Shown: positions 5,693 to 13,737 of the stretch, piece by piece
Layout of the letters: each line of letters begins with the position of its first letter
How positions within the stretch are numbered: position 1 is the stretch's first letter
Source of the DNA: an uncultured Clostridia bacterium
GTDB taxonomy: Bacteria > Bacillota > Clostridia > Lachnospirales > Anaerotignaceae
Assembly: GCA_947036475.1 (NCBI GenBank)
Contig: CAMQRG010000024.1
Coordinates: 1 to 17,861 of the forward strand
Reading direction: 5' to 3'
Length of the DNA stretch: 17,861 bases
The notes under the pieces: model-generated
Told to the model about the DNA's origin: nothing
What the model saw: only the letters and a program-made list of their open reading frames with translations
Databases searched by the model: none
Position numbers and translations under genes: made by a program

Positions 5693-6079
5693 ATGAATGA
5701 ATTTACGCGACTGCCGGATACAGAACTGGAAATCATGAAAGTCATTTGGGAGGAAGGAAGAACGCTTTCCACATCGGAAATTAAGACACTTTTGGAGCGG
5801 AGCCGTCCATGGAATGTGTCGGCTTTGCAGACGCTCTTGAACCGGCTCATCAGCCGGGGCTTTCTGGAGAGCCATAAAGAGGGCAAAAACCGCTTTTACT
5901 GCCCGCTGGTGGAGGAAAAGGATTACTTAGCTGTGGAAAACAGGCTGTTTTTGGAGAAAATGAACAACTGTTCGCTGACAAAGCTGGTCGCTTCGCTCTA
6001 TGAGAGCCGCTCCGTTTCGGAGGAGGATTTAGGCGAACTGGCGGCGTTTATCCGCGAAAAGACGGGAGGTGGGCAATGA
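5693..6079 (+). CDS. blaI: BlaI/MecI-family transcriptional repressor
   Basis: A 128-residue winged-helix repressor, usual length for BlaI/MecI/CopY proteins. The N-terminal DNA-binding domain is clear: LPDTELEIMKVIWEEG, then WNVSALQTLLNRLISRGFLE as recognition helix and wing lead, then KEGKNRFYCPLVEEKDYL; the C-terminal half is the helical dimerisation arm (FLEKMNNCSLTKLVASLYE). It should bind as a dimer to the two TACA-N2-TGTA sites in its own promoter and be inactivated when the partner M56 protease is triggered. The ATG has AGGAG at nine bases; an in-frame TTG at 5684 abuts the same site and is unlikely. It overlaps the next gene by four bases (ATGA), so the two are translationally coupled. 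Confidence 0.95.
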   Translation: MNEFTRLPDTELEIMKVIWEEGRTLSTSEIKTLLERSRPWNVSALQTLLNRLISRGFLESHKEGKNRFYCPLVEEKDYLAVENRLFLEKMNNCSLTKLVASLYESRSVSEEDLGELAAFIREKTGGGQ

Positions 6080-9000
6080 TGGATACTGTATTCCAGAATA
6101 TATTGGAAGTGTCGCTGTTTTCGCTTGCTGTTATCGTGCCATTGGGGCTTTGCTCCAACCTGCTGGGCAGGCGTTACGGCGTGAAATGGCGTTACCTGCT
6201 ATGGGTTATCGTGGCGGTGCGGCTTGTGCTGCCGGTGCAGCTTTCCCTGCCGGAGCCCATGGAAGGAATGCGTGTGAACCTGCCTGCTCCGGCAATTTCT
6301 GCGGAACTGCCGGAAACATCGGGGACGCCGGAAATAATGCCCACAGAAACGTCAGGGGAACTCTATCTCCCTGAATCACAATGGGCAGGCGGGGCAGAGG
6401 ACATGCCCCTGCCATTTCCCGAGGTAGAACAGGGAGAAGCAAAGGCTGGTTTCCGGGATTTCGCGGCGAAAAGGCTCTGGCTGTTCTGGATTGCGGGCGC
6501 ATTGGTGTTTGCGGGCTGGCAGGGCTGGAAATATGCTGCTTTCCGGCGTATGCTGAAGCGGAACAGCAGGAAGGTACGGGACGCGGCTCTGCTGGACGAC
6601 TATTATAACCTTTGCCATGATATGGGCATGGAAAAACGCCCTGCGCTGTATTTCTGCGGCGTACTGCCCAGCCCGCTCTGCATGGGGCTGTTCCGGCAGG
6701 AAATCTATATCAATTCTGAGGACAGAGAGCCAAGCGATATGCGGCTGATACTCAAGCATGAGCTGACGCACTGCAAGCGGCGGGATTTGTGGTTCAAGGC
6801 ACTGCTCCTGCTGACGCGGACGATGCACTTTTTCAATCCCTTTGTGCATTGGATGGCACGGCTTGCGGAGCGGGACATGGAATATTCCTGCGATGTTTCC
6901 GTCATGCGGGATTGCTCTCTGGAGGAACGGCAGGCGTACAGCATGGCAATACTGCGCACAGTACGCGAAGGACAGCAGAACGGCGCTGTACTGACAACGG
7001 CATTTTCCGGCGGGAAAAAGGAGCTGAAAACACGGTTTGAAAACATTTTCGATATGAGCGTGAAAAAACGGGGGACTGCGCTGTTTACGGCGGCGGCTCT
7101 GGCGGTGTGCTGTGGGACGGCATTTGTCGGGTGCCAGGCGGAACGGTCGGATATTGTGTACGGTGATTATACGGAGGAAATCGTGACGGCGATGTATCAG
7201 GCGAAGCCGGTTTCGCTGGATGACAAAAGTTCCATTGTGGAACTGATGGAACGTATGCCTGTGCCAGATGGCGTATCTTACCACTTGAATGAATATTTGC
7301 TTCATGTATATGAAAAACCGTATATAGGCTTTATTGTGGACTGGGAAGAAACCCCCGAAACGGTTTATACATTTGAAAATGAAAACTATACAGATGACCG
7401 TTGGTGTCAAATCCATGCGATGATGATTTTTGCGCTGTCAGATGAGATTGACTCTATACGTTACGAATTTCGTGTGCAGGAAAAAGGTTACAGCTATTCC
7501 AGAGGAAGGAGCTTTGAACGGGAAGAAATGAAACGCTATTTCGGGGAAACAGACCTCCGGCAGTTTGCGGCGGATAAAGAAACCTTCCGGGCGTTCGTGC
7601 AGGCGGTGAACAAATATTTTTATCAGGGGAGGGACAGCACGCGGGAGATTCATGAACTGGTGGAACTGGACGATGCCGCAGCGCAAAAGCGCATGACGTA
7701 TTTTTTGAATGAGGCCGGCGCGGGCATTGTCTACGGCAGTTATACGGAGGCAAAAGTGCGGGAGCTTCTTAACGCAAAGCTGGATTATGTCGGCAATGCA
7801 AGCGGTGTCGGAAAGATATTCGGGCTTTTTCCCCTGCCGTATGGCGTGACGCGCAGTGAAGAAGGCATGGAGTTGTTTACAACGGAAGAACCTTACGGCG
7901 CAAAGCTCTACCTGAAAGCCGGAAAAGATACGGAAATTCTCACGCCGACAGAGGACGGTATTTGGGTTGATACCCGCTGGCTGGATATACAGGCGATGAT
8001 TTTCCTTGCTTTGGTGGAAAATGCAGATTATGTCGAATATTCTTTGGATTTATGGGAAACGGACGCATCTGTAAAGAAGATATACAGGTTTGACAGAGAA
8101 TGGGCAAAGTGGTATTTTGGGGAAAGAGATTTAAGAGAGTTTACTACAGGCGGAGAACAATATTTGCAGAGATTTGTTCTTGCACTGAACCGCTATTTCT
8201 ATGATGGAATTGATACACCGGAACAGGTTGTCGCATTGGTGGAACTGGACGAAGCCGAGGCACAGAGACGCATGGAACAGCTGCTATATTTCAGGACTAT
8301 GGAAAAAACAGCAGATAGGCAGATAGAACAAGTAGAAAGGCTGCTTTCGGCAATCACGAAGGAAAACACCGAAGCAATGCTTTCCTCCAATCCTTTGGAC
8401 TATACAGATTGTCTGGAATACAAAGAACTGGTCTGGATGGGGGAGCCTGCGCTGAAATACTGCCTGAGCGCGTTCGCGGCAGGGGAGGATTTGGACACGC
8501 TGAAAGGGCATATCATGAAATTTGCCTGCCAGGACATTCTGGGGCAGGAACGGGACGCGGAACAGACCCCGGGGGAATGGTATTTCCTCTATTCGGCAGC
8601 GGATTCCATGTACTGCGCGCCGTTTGTATATGATGAAAATGTTTATACAGACGAACTGGCGCAGTATACGTTTGATAAGCATACCTATAAGCCGCCTGCC
8701 GATGGAAAATGGAGCATACTGGGTGCAGGGGAGGACGAACGCGTCCGCGCGGTGTACGATGCGGTTTCTGAGCGGTATAACGGGAATACCGGCGGCGCGG
8801 GGCACAGCACAGTTATTTTCGCGCCGACCATATTCAAGATGAAGGAGGAAGGGGACAGGCTGACAGTATACGCGCGGCTGGGTTTGGACAGATATGTCCT
8901 AATTCGTACCGACAAAAGCGGCTATGAATTCCGACCATGGGACGGAAGGAGTGAAAATGTCCGATTGGATTTTGAAAAGCAGGGCGGGAAATGGATTCTG

Positions 9001-9264
9001 CAAGAATGGGCACAGGAGGAAACAGGCCCGGCGTGGGATAATGGTATAAAGAAGCTATGCGCAGAGGACCCGGAGGTTGGGACGCAGATGCTGGAAAGCT
9101 CCGGGGACGGAAAACTCAATCTGCAAAATGTGGTATATTATATGAAAGCACATTATGGGGAAATGAATATCCCGGTTGTCCCAACGTATGGAAGGTTTGA
9201 AACAGATGTTGTATCAGAGGCTTTGGAACAGAATTTGAAGGTCGTGCCGTTCCCTCTGATGTAA
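6076..9264 (+). CDS. BlaR1-like M56 membrane metalloprotease/sensor with two extracellular repeats
   Basis: A 1062-residue membrane protein, about 1.8 times BlaR1. N-terminal helices (residues ~8-30 and 38-56), a Pro/Glu-rich loop, and a helix (~132-150) lead to the M56 zinc site: HELTH at 228-232 and the third ligand in ERDMEYSCD (Glu269). Another membrane helix (335-352) ends in VGC. Outside follow two related repeats, about 360-546 and 551-738, sharing IVYGxYTE, xYFGExDLRxF, N(K/R)YFYxG and LVELDxAxAQxRM; they resemble the DUF4825 domains found behind M56 in Firmicutes. A third C-terminal region (~880-1062) contains WSILGAGEDERVRAVYDAV. No SxxK, SxN or KTG penicillin-binding motifs are visible, so the ligand is not evidently a beta-lactam. 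It should cleave or trigger loss of BlaI. The start is ATGATG; the second ATG is equally possible. Confidence 0.9.
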   Translation: MMDTVFQNILEVSLFSLAVIVPLGLCSNLLGRRYGVKWRYLLWVIVAVRLVLPVQLSLPEPMEGMRVNLPAPAISAELPETSGTPEIMPTETSGELYLPESQWAGGAEDMPLPFPEVEQGEAKAGFRDFAAKRLWLFWIAGALVFAGWQGWKYAAFRRMLKRNSRKVRDAALLDDYYNLCHDMGMEKRPALYFCGVLPSPLCMGLFRQEIYINSEDREPSDMRLILKHELTHCKRRDLWFKALLLLTRTMHFFNPFVHWMARLAERDMEYSCDVSVMRDCSLEERQAYSMAILRTVREGQQNGAVLTTAFSGGKKELKTRFENIFDMSVKKRGTALFTAAALAVCCGTAFVGCQAERSDIVYGDYTEEIVTAMYQAKPVSLDDKSSIVELMERMPVPDGVSYHLNEYLLHVYEKPYIGFIVDWEETPETVYTFENENYTDDRWCQIHAMMIFALSDEIDSIRYEFRVQEKGYSYSRGRSFEREEMKRYFGETDLRQFAADKETFRAFVQAVNKYFYQGRDSTREIHELVELDDAAAQKRMTYFLNEAGAGIVYGSYTEAKVRELLNAKLDYVGNASGVGKIFGLFPLPYGVTRSEEGMELFTTEEPYGAKLYLKAGKDTEILTPTEDGIWVDTRWLDIQAMIFLALVENADYVEYSLDLWETDASVKKIYRFDREWAKWYFGERDLREFTTGGEQYLQRFVLALNRYFYDGIDTPEQVVALVELDEAEAQRRMEQLLYFRTMEKTADRQIEQVERLLSAITKENTEAMLSSNPLDYTDCLEYKELVWMGEPALKYCLSAFAAGEDLDTLKGHIMKFACQDILGQERDAEQTPGEWYFLYSAADSMYCAPFVYDENVYTDELAQYTFDKHTYKPPADGKWSILGAGEDERVRAVYDAVSERYNGNTGGAGHSTVIFAPTIFKMKEEGDRLTVYARLGLDRYVLIRTDKSGYEFRPWDGRSENVRLDFEKQGGKWILQEWAQEETGPAWDNGIKKLCAEDPEVGTQMLESSGDGKLNLQNVVYYMKAHYGEMNIPVVPTYGRFETDVVSEALEQNLKVVPFPLM

Positions 9265-9284
9265 AAAAGAACATATAAGGCAAA

Positions 9285-9318
9285 AACAGGGAATCTTCTT
9301 TGTGGGAGATTCCCTGTT
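9285..9318 (-). terminator. Terminator of spoIVA, possibly shared with the M56 gene
   Basis: A perfect 12-base stem AACAGGGAATCT / AGATTCCCTGTT with a 10-base loop. On the minus strand it is followed by TTTTTG, a proper U-run for leftward spoIVA. On the plus strand the tail is not T-rich, so it is a weaker stop for the M56 gene. Confidence 0.85.
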
Positions 9319-9345
9319 CCATGTATCGCAGTATTTTTCAAAAAC

Positions 9346-10824
9346 TTACAATATAATGCAAATCAGTCCGCCGCTGCCTTCGTTCACGATTTTTTGCAGG
9401 GTTTCCTGCAATTTCATCTGCGCGTCCTCCGGCATGCGGTAAATTTTATTCTGCATACCATCGCTGACCATAGAGCTGAGCGTCCTGCCGAATATGTTCA
9501 AATCCCAGATTTTTTCGGGTTCTTCCTCGTAGTCCGAAATCAGGTGGTCGATAAATTCGCGGGACTGTTCTTCATTTCCGATGATAGGCGAAACCTCCGT
9601 TTCCACATCTGCCTTTATCAGGTGAATGGATTCGCCCTTTGCCCGCAGTTTGATGCCGTAGCGGCTGCCCTGCTTGAATACTTCGGGTTTTTCCAGCGTG
9701 ATTTCCTCAAATACAGGAGTGACGACGCCGTAGCCCTTGCGCTTGACGTCGCTGAGGGCGGCGGCAATTTTATCGTATTCCTGCTTTGTTTCCGAAAGCA
9801 TACGGATTGTAGAAATCAGGGCGTAATCGTTTTCGATGGGGAGGTTTACCGTTTCGCTTAAAATACGGTAAAACAGCCCGTCGTCGAATGTCAGCGCAAT
9901 ATCTGCCGCGCCTTCCCCCGGCAGAATATGGTCGGTATAGGCTTTTTTCAAAAATTCCTGTTCTGCAAGCCCTTCCACAGCCTCCGGTACGTCCGCCAGC
10001 TTATCCGCCTTTTCCATGACACCTTTCAATGCTTCTATCATGCCGCTTTTCAGCCAGTGTTCCGGCTCCAGCGTTTCCACCCAGCCGGGGAAGAAGAACC
10101 GCAGTTCACGGATAGGGAACTGGTAAAGCATTTCTTCCAGTATTTTGCGGATGTCCTCCGCTTTCAGCTGCGCGGCGTTTACCGCCATAACGGGCACTTC
10201 GTATTTTTCTTCTAATTCCCCGCGGAGTGCCTGTGTTCCATCGCTGTAAGGCGTAGCGGTGTTCAGCAGTATAATGAACGGCTTGCCGATTTCTTTCAGT
10301 TCTGCAATGACACGTTCCTCCGCTTCTTCATAGTTTTCCCGCGGGATTTCTGTGACAGAGCCGTCCGTCGTGACGACCATGCCGATGGTGGAATGGTCTG
10401 TAATGACTTTTTTTGTCCCCATTTCTGCCGCTTCCAAGAAGGGCATGGGTTCCTCCGACCAGGGGGTATGTACCATACGGGGCGTTTCCCCGTCCATATG
10501 GCCTTCCGCTTCGGGCACAAGATAGCCTACGCAGTCAATCATACGTACGCGGAAATCGGTATTGTCTCCCAAAGAAATTTCGACCGCTTCATTTGGCACA
10601 AACTTCGGCTCGGTCGTCATGATTGTCCGCCCGGAGGCGGACTGTGGCAGTTCGTCTTTTGCACGTTCGCGGGTGTAGGTATTGGCGATGTTGGGCAGTA
10701 CAAGCAAATCCATAAAACGCTTGATAAATGTGGATTTGCCCGTCCGTACGGGCCCCACTACGCCGATATAAATGTCGCCGCCGGTGCGTTCCGCGATGTC
10801 CTTGTAAATATCAAATTTTTCCAT
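9346..10824 (-). CDS. spoIVA: Stage IV sporulation protein A, spore coat ATPase
   Basis: A 492-residue protein, the same length as I recall for the Bacillus subtilis protein. SpoIVA is made in the mother cell, hydrolyses ATP to polymerise on the forespore surface and forms the basement layer of the coat. Seen here: the start MEKFDIYKDIAERTGGDIYI, the Walker A motif GPVRTGKST (residues 24-32), RMIDCVGYLVP as the Walker B/switch region, and the C-terminal hydrophobic end GGLICIIL that anchors to the forespore surface. I chose this ATG by homology and AGGA at seven bases; an ATG two codons earlier lies too close to the site. It is alone on the minus strand, with a sigma-E-type promoter and its own terminator. 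It establishes the host as an endospore former. Confidence 0.98.
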   Translation of the reverse strand: MEKFDIYKDIAERTGGDIYIGVVGPVRTGKSTFIKRFMDLLVLPNIANTYTRERAKDELPQSASGRTIMTTEPKFVPNEAVEISLGDNTDFRVRMIDCVGYLVPEAEGHMDGETPRMVHTPWSEEPMPFLEAAEMGTKKVITDHSTIGMVVTTDGSVTEIPRENYEEAEERVIAELKEIGKPFIILLNTATPYSDGTQALRGELEEKYEVPVMAVNAAQLKAEDIRKILEEMLYQFPIRELRFFFPGWVETLEPEHWLKSGMIEALKGVMEKADKLADVPEAVEGLAEQEFLKKAYTDHILPGEGAADIALTFDDGLFYRILSETVNLPIENDYALISTIRMLSETKQEYDKIAAALSDVKRKGYGVVTPVFEEITLEKPEVFKQGSRYGIKLRAKGESIHLIKADVETEVSPIIGNEEQSREFIDHLISDYEEEPEKIWDLNIFGRTLSSMVSDGMQNKIYRMPEDAQMKLQETLQKIVNEGSGGLICIIL

Positions 10825-10869
10825 TATCATTCCTCCGTTCTCCGTAAAAAAATCGTATCCATACAATCT

Positions 10870-10898
10870 AATGTATGGCAGGGAGCGGAGGAATAGAA
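10870..10898 (-). promoter_or_regulatory. Putative sigma-E promoter for spoIVA
   Basis: On the minus strand TTCTATT (10898-10892), a 14-base spacer, and CATACATT (10877-10870) fit the sigma-E pattern; the -10 matches CATACAnT fully and the -35 five of seven positions. The -10 also lies in an inverted repeat CCATAC...GTATGG (10859-10864 and 10873-10878). Mother-cell sigma-E control of spoIVA is known in Bacillus. Confidence 0.7.
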
Positions 10899-10904
10899 CA
10901 AGGC

Positions 10905-10923
10905 AAACAGGACAGCCCTGTTT
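10905..10923. repeat. Small hairpin between divergent promoters
   Basis: AAACAGG and CCTGTTT form a 7-base stem with a 5-base loop, followed by TTTA on the plus strand. It lies just upstream of the spoIVA -35. No gene ends here, so it may insulate the two transcription units or be chance. Confidence 0.4.
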
Positions 10924-10984
10924 TATACAGAAAGCAAAACGGAAATTTTATGCAAAAAAGGCAGAAACAGGCGGTTTTTCAGGG

Positions 10985-11042
10985 AAAAACGGAGGATATG
11001 TCGTCTTTTTTTTATTTTAATGGAGAAATCCCTCCGTTTTTT
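10985..11042 (+). terminator. Orphan terminator-like hairpin with T-run
   Basis: AAAAACGGAGG (10985-10995) pairs with CCTCCGTTTTT (11031-11041) over 11 bases and ends in six T residues; the loop is 35 bases and contains another eight-T run. It would terminate rightward transcription, but no protein gene precedes it on that strand. It lies directly before the promoter of the division cluster, which suggests an insulator or the 3' end of a short RNA. The stretch between 10924 and 10984 shows nothing else I can name. Confidence 0.5.
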
Positions 11043-11043
11043 G

Positions 11044-11072
11044 TTTACGTTATCCAAAAAATGTATTATAAT
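11044..11072 (+). promoter_or_regulatory. Sigma-A promoter of the division cluster
   Basis: TTTACG (11044-11049), 17 bases, TATAAT (11067-11072): perfect -10, moderate -35. Transcription would start near 11079, leaving a leader of about 118 bases with the 11-base repeats. Confidence 0.75.
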
Positions 11073-11087
11073 AGAACGGCATAAATT

Positions 11088-11131
11088 ATTTCAGAGATAT
11101 TTCAAAGATGTTTCAGAGATATTTCAAAGCA
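11088..11131 (+). repeat. Four 11-base direct repeats in the leader of the HlyD-like gene
   Basis: ATTTCAGAGAT, ATTTCAAAGAT, GTTTCAGAGAT and ATTTCAAAGCA stand head to tail with no gap, alternating between two forms (a 22-base unit repeated twice). The 11-base period places each copy on the same face of the helix. The array starts about nine bases after the predicted transcription start, where a repressor or RNA-binding protein could act. Confidence 0.85.
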
Positions 11132-11196
11132 GCCTGCCCGCTCAGCTCTTTTGTGTGTGCGGGATTGGGCATGATAAGAAGGTCAGGAGGATTCTT

Positions 11197-12858
11197 ATGA
11201 AAAAAGGTTCCTCAAGGAATAGAAGAAAGGCACCGCCCCGCAGGGAAGCTCAGCCTCGGAGGGAAGTCCCGCCGCCGCGCCGTTACCCTGTGCGGGATAA
11301 TCTATACAGCTTTGAGCAGGAGCGGCAGAGGAAACAGCGGCAGGCGCAGACGCGGAAACCACAGAGTTATCCGCCGCCGGCCGCAACGGCAAAAAAACAG
11401 AAAAAGCAGAGGAAAAAGCGTAAACGCGCGTATATGGTAATGCCCCTGCTGATTTTTGCGATGATTGCGCTCTATTTGTGCGGGCAGATATTCCTGCTGG
11501 CGTCCAGAAAATCGGAAATCAACGTGGAAACGGTGGAATATGGCAGCATTACTGCGCCGCAGCTGCATACAGGTCTGATTGTGCGGGATGAATACGTTGG
11601 GACAAGCACCCGCTCCGGCCAGCCGTTCTATCAATACTCTCAGGGGGATTATGTGATGAAGGGCGCAGCAGTCTGTACCGTCAAGGATACGGATTCCACG
11701 GACGTTCTGGAAGGCAAGCTGGACGCGATTGATCTGGATATTCTGAAATCGCAGAAAGCGCGGACAGACCTTTCCATTTTTTCGGAGGACATTGCCCGTC
11801 TGGAAGATAATATCACCCGTACAATAGATACATATGCCGGACGTTCCATGAAATCAAATGTTTCTTATATGTATACCATGAAAAGTCAGGTCAGCTCCTT
11901 TATGGATCAGCGAAATGAAATCTGGCTGACGGAAAATGTGGACAGCCTTTCCCAGCTGACGCAGGAAAGAAGTTCCTACCAGCAGCAGCTGGCGAAAAGC
12001 ATGAGTTCTATCAATACGCGGGAAAGCGGCATACTTTGCCTGAGTTATGACGGGCTGGAGGAAACCCTCACGCCGGATACGCTGGACGGCATTACGGAAG
12101 CGCAGATTGGCGGCGCGGATACGGAGTATATCTCTAAAGCCAAGACGGTAGCGGAGGGTGATCCGCTGTTTAAGATTGTTTCCAGCAATAAATGGTATAT
12201 CATTGCCTTTCTGCCTGTTCAGGATACGCTGGGCTGGGAAAAGGGCGATACCCGTTCGCTGGATATTGTGACGGAGGAAGAAACCCTGCGCGTGAGTGCA
12301 TCGGTGGAAAGCATCGAGCAGGGTGAGGAAAAAACGAAGGTTGTATTTTCCAGCTATGAATATATGGAGAGCTTTATGGAACGGCGGACAGTTTCCTTCA
12401 GCCTGAAAAACAAGGCGGTGGAAGGTCTGAAAATTCCGAATGACGCCATTGTGGAAAAATCTCTGCTGCGTATCCCTCTGAATTGTATCGTAGAGGGCGG
12501 CGTGAGCAAGGGTGTAATGCTGGCAAACGGCGAAAAGGGACGTTTCCTTGAAGTGACGGTCGTTGCTTCCGACGGGGAAAATGCCTATGTGGAGCAAAAT
12601 AACGGCACATTGAAAACAGGTGACGTCATACTGACTGGCGAAGGCGAAAACGCGGAACGTTATACGGTTTCGGATTTGGCATTGCAGACAGGGGTGTATG
12701 TTGCCAACAGTTCCATGGCACGTTTTGTGGTCGTGGAGATTGTAGAGCAGAATCAGGAATATGCCATTGTGAAAGCGGGGCAGAATACCGGCCTGCAGCC
12801 ATATGACACGATTGTCTCCGATGCGAAAAATGTGACGGAAGGGCAGAGCATATATTGA
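11197..12858 (+). CDS. HlyD-like membrane adaptor protein at the head of the division cluster
   Basis: A 553-residue protein. The first ~78 residues are cytoplasmic, very basic and Arg/Pro/Gln-rich (KAPPRREAQPRREVPPPRR). One membrane helix follows (79-102, MVMPLLIFAMIALYLCGQIFLL), and the rest is outside: a HlyD/barrel-sandwich first half (GSITAPQLHTGLIVRDEYVG), a helical coiled section (~165-270), then the returning half and a C-terminal beta-domain (LKTGDVILTGEGENAERYTV, QNTGLQPYDTIV). This is the layout of efflux adaptor (membrane fusion) proteins, but no ABC or RND pump is nearby; its conserved place before yggS-sepF suggests an envelope or division role. Start chosen from AGGAGG six bases ahead. 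It is the first gene behind the sigma-A promoter. Confidence 0.82.
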   Translation: MKKGSSRNRRKAPPRREAQPRREVPPPRRYPVRDNLYSFEQERQRKQRQAQTRKPQSYPPPAATAKKQKKQRKKRKRAYMVMPLLIFAMIALYLCGQIFLLASRKSEINVETVEYGSITAPQLHTGLIVRDEYVGTSTRSGQPFYQYSQGDYVMKGAAVCTVKDTDSTDVLEGKLDAIDLDILKSQKARTDLSIFSEDIARLEDNITRTIDTYAGRSMKSNVSYMYTMKSQVSSFMDQRNEIWLTENVDSLSQLTQERSSYQQQLAKSMSSINTRESGILCLSYDGLEETLTPDTLDGITEAQIGGADTEYISKAKTVAEGDPLFKIVSSNKWYIIAFLPVQDTLGWEKGDTRSLDIVTEEETLRVSASVESIEQGEEKTKVVFSSYEYMESFMERRTVSFSLKNKAVEGLKIPNDAIVEKSLLRIPLNCIVEGGVSKGVMLANGEKGRFLEVTVVASDGENAYVEQNNGTLKTGDVILTGEGENAERYTVSDLALQTGVYVANSSMARFVVVEIVEQNQEYAIVKAGQNTGLQPYDTIVSDAKNVTEGQSIY

Positions 12859-12936
12859 CGCCGTATCTGTGAAAGAACGCATGCGGCGGAAAAGACAGAA
12901 TGTTGAAAAGTTTGCTAAGAAAGAAGGCAGAGTACC

Positions 12937-13656
12937 ATGAGTATCAGTGAAAATATAAAGGCAGTAGAGGCAAAGGTTGCTGCTGCTGCGGAGCGGAGCG
13001 GCAGAAAACGGGAAGATATCCTGCTGCTGGCGGTCAGCAAGACAAAGCCTGTGGAAACCATACGGGAGGCTGTGGAAAGCGGCCTGCTTGCGCTGGGGGA
13101 GAATAAAGTGCAGGAGATTATGGAGAAATATGAGCCGATGGCGGCATATGAGCCGGAGGGAGAAAGGATTCACTGGCATCTGATTGGACATTTGCAGACA
13201 AATAAGGTAAAATATATCATAGACAAGGTGGATATGATTCATTCTGTGGACAGCCGGAAGCTCGCCGATGAAATCGAAAAGCGGGCGGCTGCCGCTGGAA
13301 GGGTCATGGATATCCTGATCGAAGTCAATATGGCAGATGAGGAAAGCAAGTTCGGTGTAAAGCCGGAGGAAACCGAAGATTTTCTGAGGGAGCTTGCCGG
13401 AATGGAGCATATTCGGGTGCGTGGATTGATGACAGTGGCGCCTTTTGTAGAAAATCAGGAGGAAAACAGAGAATATTTCCGGCAAATGAGGGAATTACTG
13501 GTTGACATGAACGCGAAAAAAATTGATAATATAAAAATGGATATGTTGTCAATGGGAATGACGGGGGACTATGAGGTCGCGATAGAAGAAGGTGCAACCA
13601 TTGTCCGTGTAGGAACCGGAATATTTGGCGAAAGGATATATCCGGAACGCGGATAA
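12937..13656 (+). CDS. yggS: YggS/YlmE-family PLP homeostasis protein
   Basis: A 239-residue cytoplasmic protein with the alanine-racemase-like barrel of the PLP-binding (PLPHP) family; it carries pyridoxal phosphate without known enzymatic activity and buffers PLP and amino-acid pools. Signatures: LLAVSKTKPVE with the PLP lysine (Lys35), ALGENKVQE, HWHLIGHLQTNKVKYI (in nearly all members), IHSVDS, KFGVKPEE, RGLMTVAP, and SMGMTGDYEVAIEEGATIVR with the phosphate-binding end VGTGIFGER. The ribosome site is weak (AGAAGG). It lies 78 bases after the HlyD-like gene and 81 before sepF, the usual Gram-positive neighbour. Confidence 0.96.
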   Translation: MSISENIKAVEAKVAAAAERSGRKREDILLLAVSKTKPVETIREAVESGLLALGENKVQEIMEKYEPMAAYEPEGERIHWHLIGHLQTNKVKYIIDKVDMIHSVDSRKLADEIEKRAAAAGRVMDILIEVNMADEESKFGVKPEETEDFLRELAGMEHIRVRGLMTVAPFVENQEENREYFRQMRELLVDMNAKKIDNIKMDMLSMGMTGDYEVAIEEGATIVRVGTGIFGERIYPERG

Positions 13657-13737
13657 AACGTACTTGCCGGCAAAACGGCAGGAACGCGTGCGGTTGGGAG
13701 AGAAAAACGATTAAGACTTCTGGGAGGAATTAGAACA

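Noticed and set aside
6076..9264. M56 gene as a fusion of two genes or a frameshift product
   Set aside because: The frame is continuous, repeats share family-like motifs, and large extracellular tails behind M56 are usual in Firmicutes.
10875..11084. A 69-codon plus-strand frame between spoIVA and the division cluster
   Set aside because: Low-complexity content, no ribosome site, and it crosses the terminator-like hairpin and the promoter.
11854..13485. Long minus-strand frame opposite the HlyD-like and yggS genes
   Set aside because: Both strands cannot be coding here; the plus strand has clear families and the minus translation is His/Phe/Arg-rich shadow sequence.
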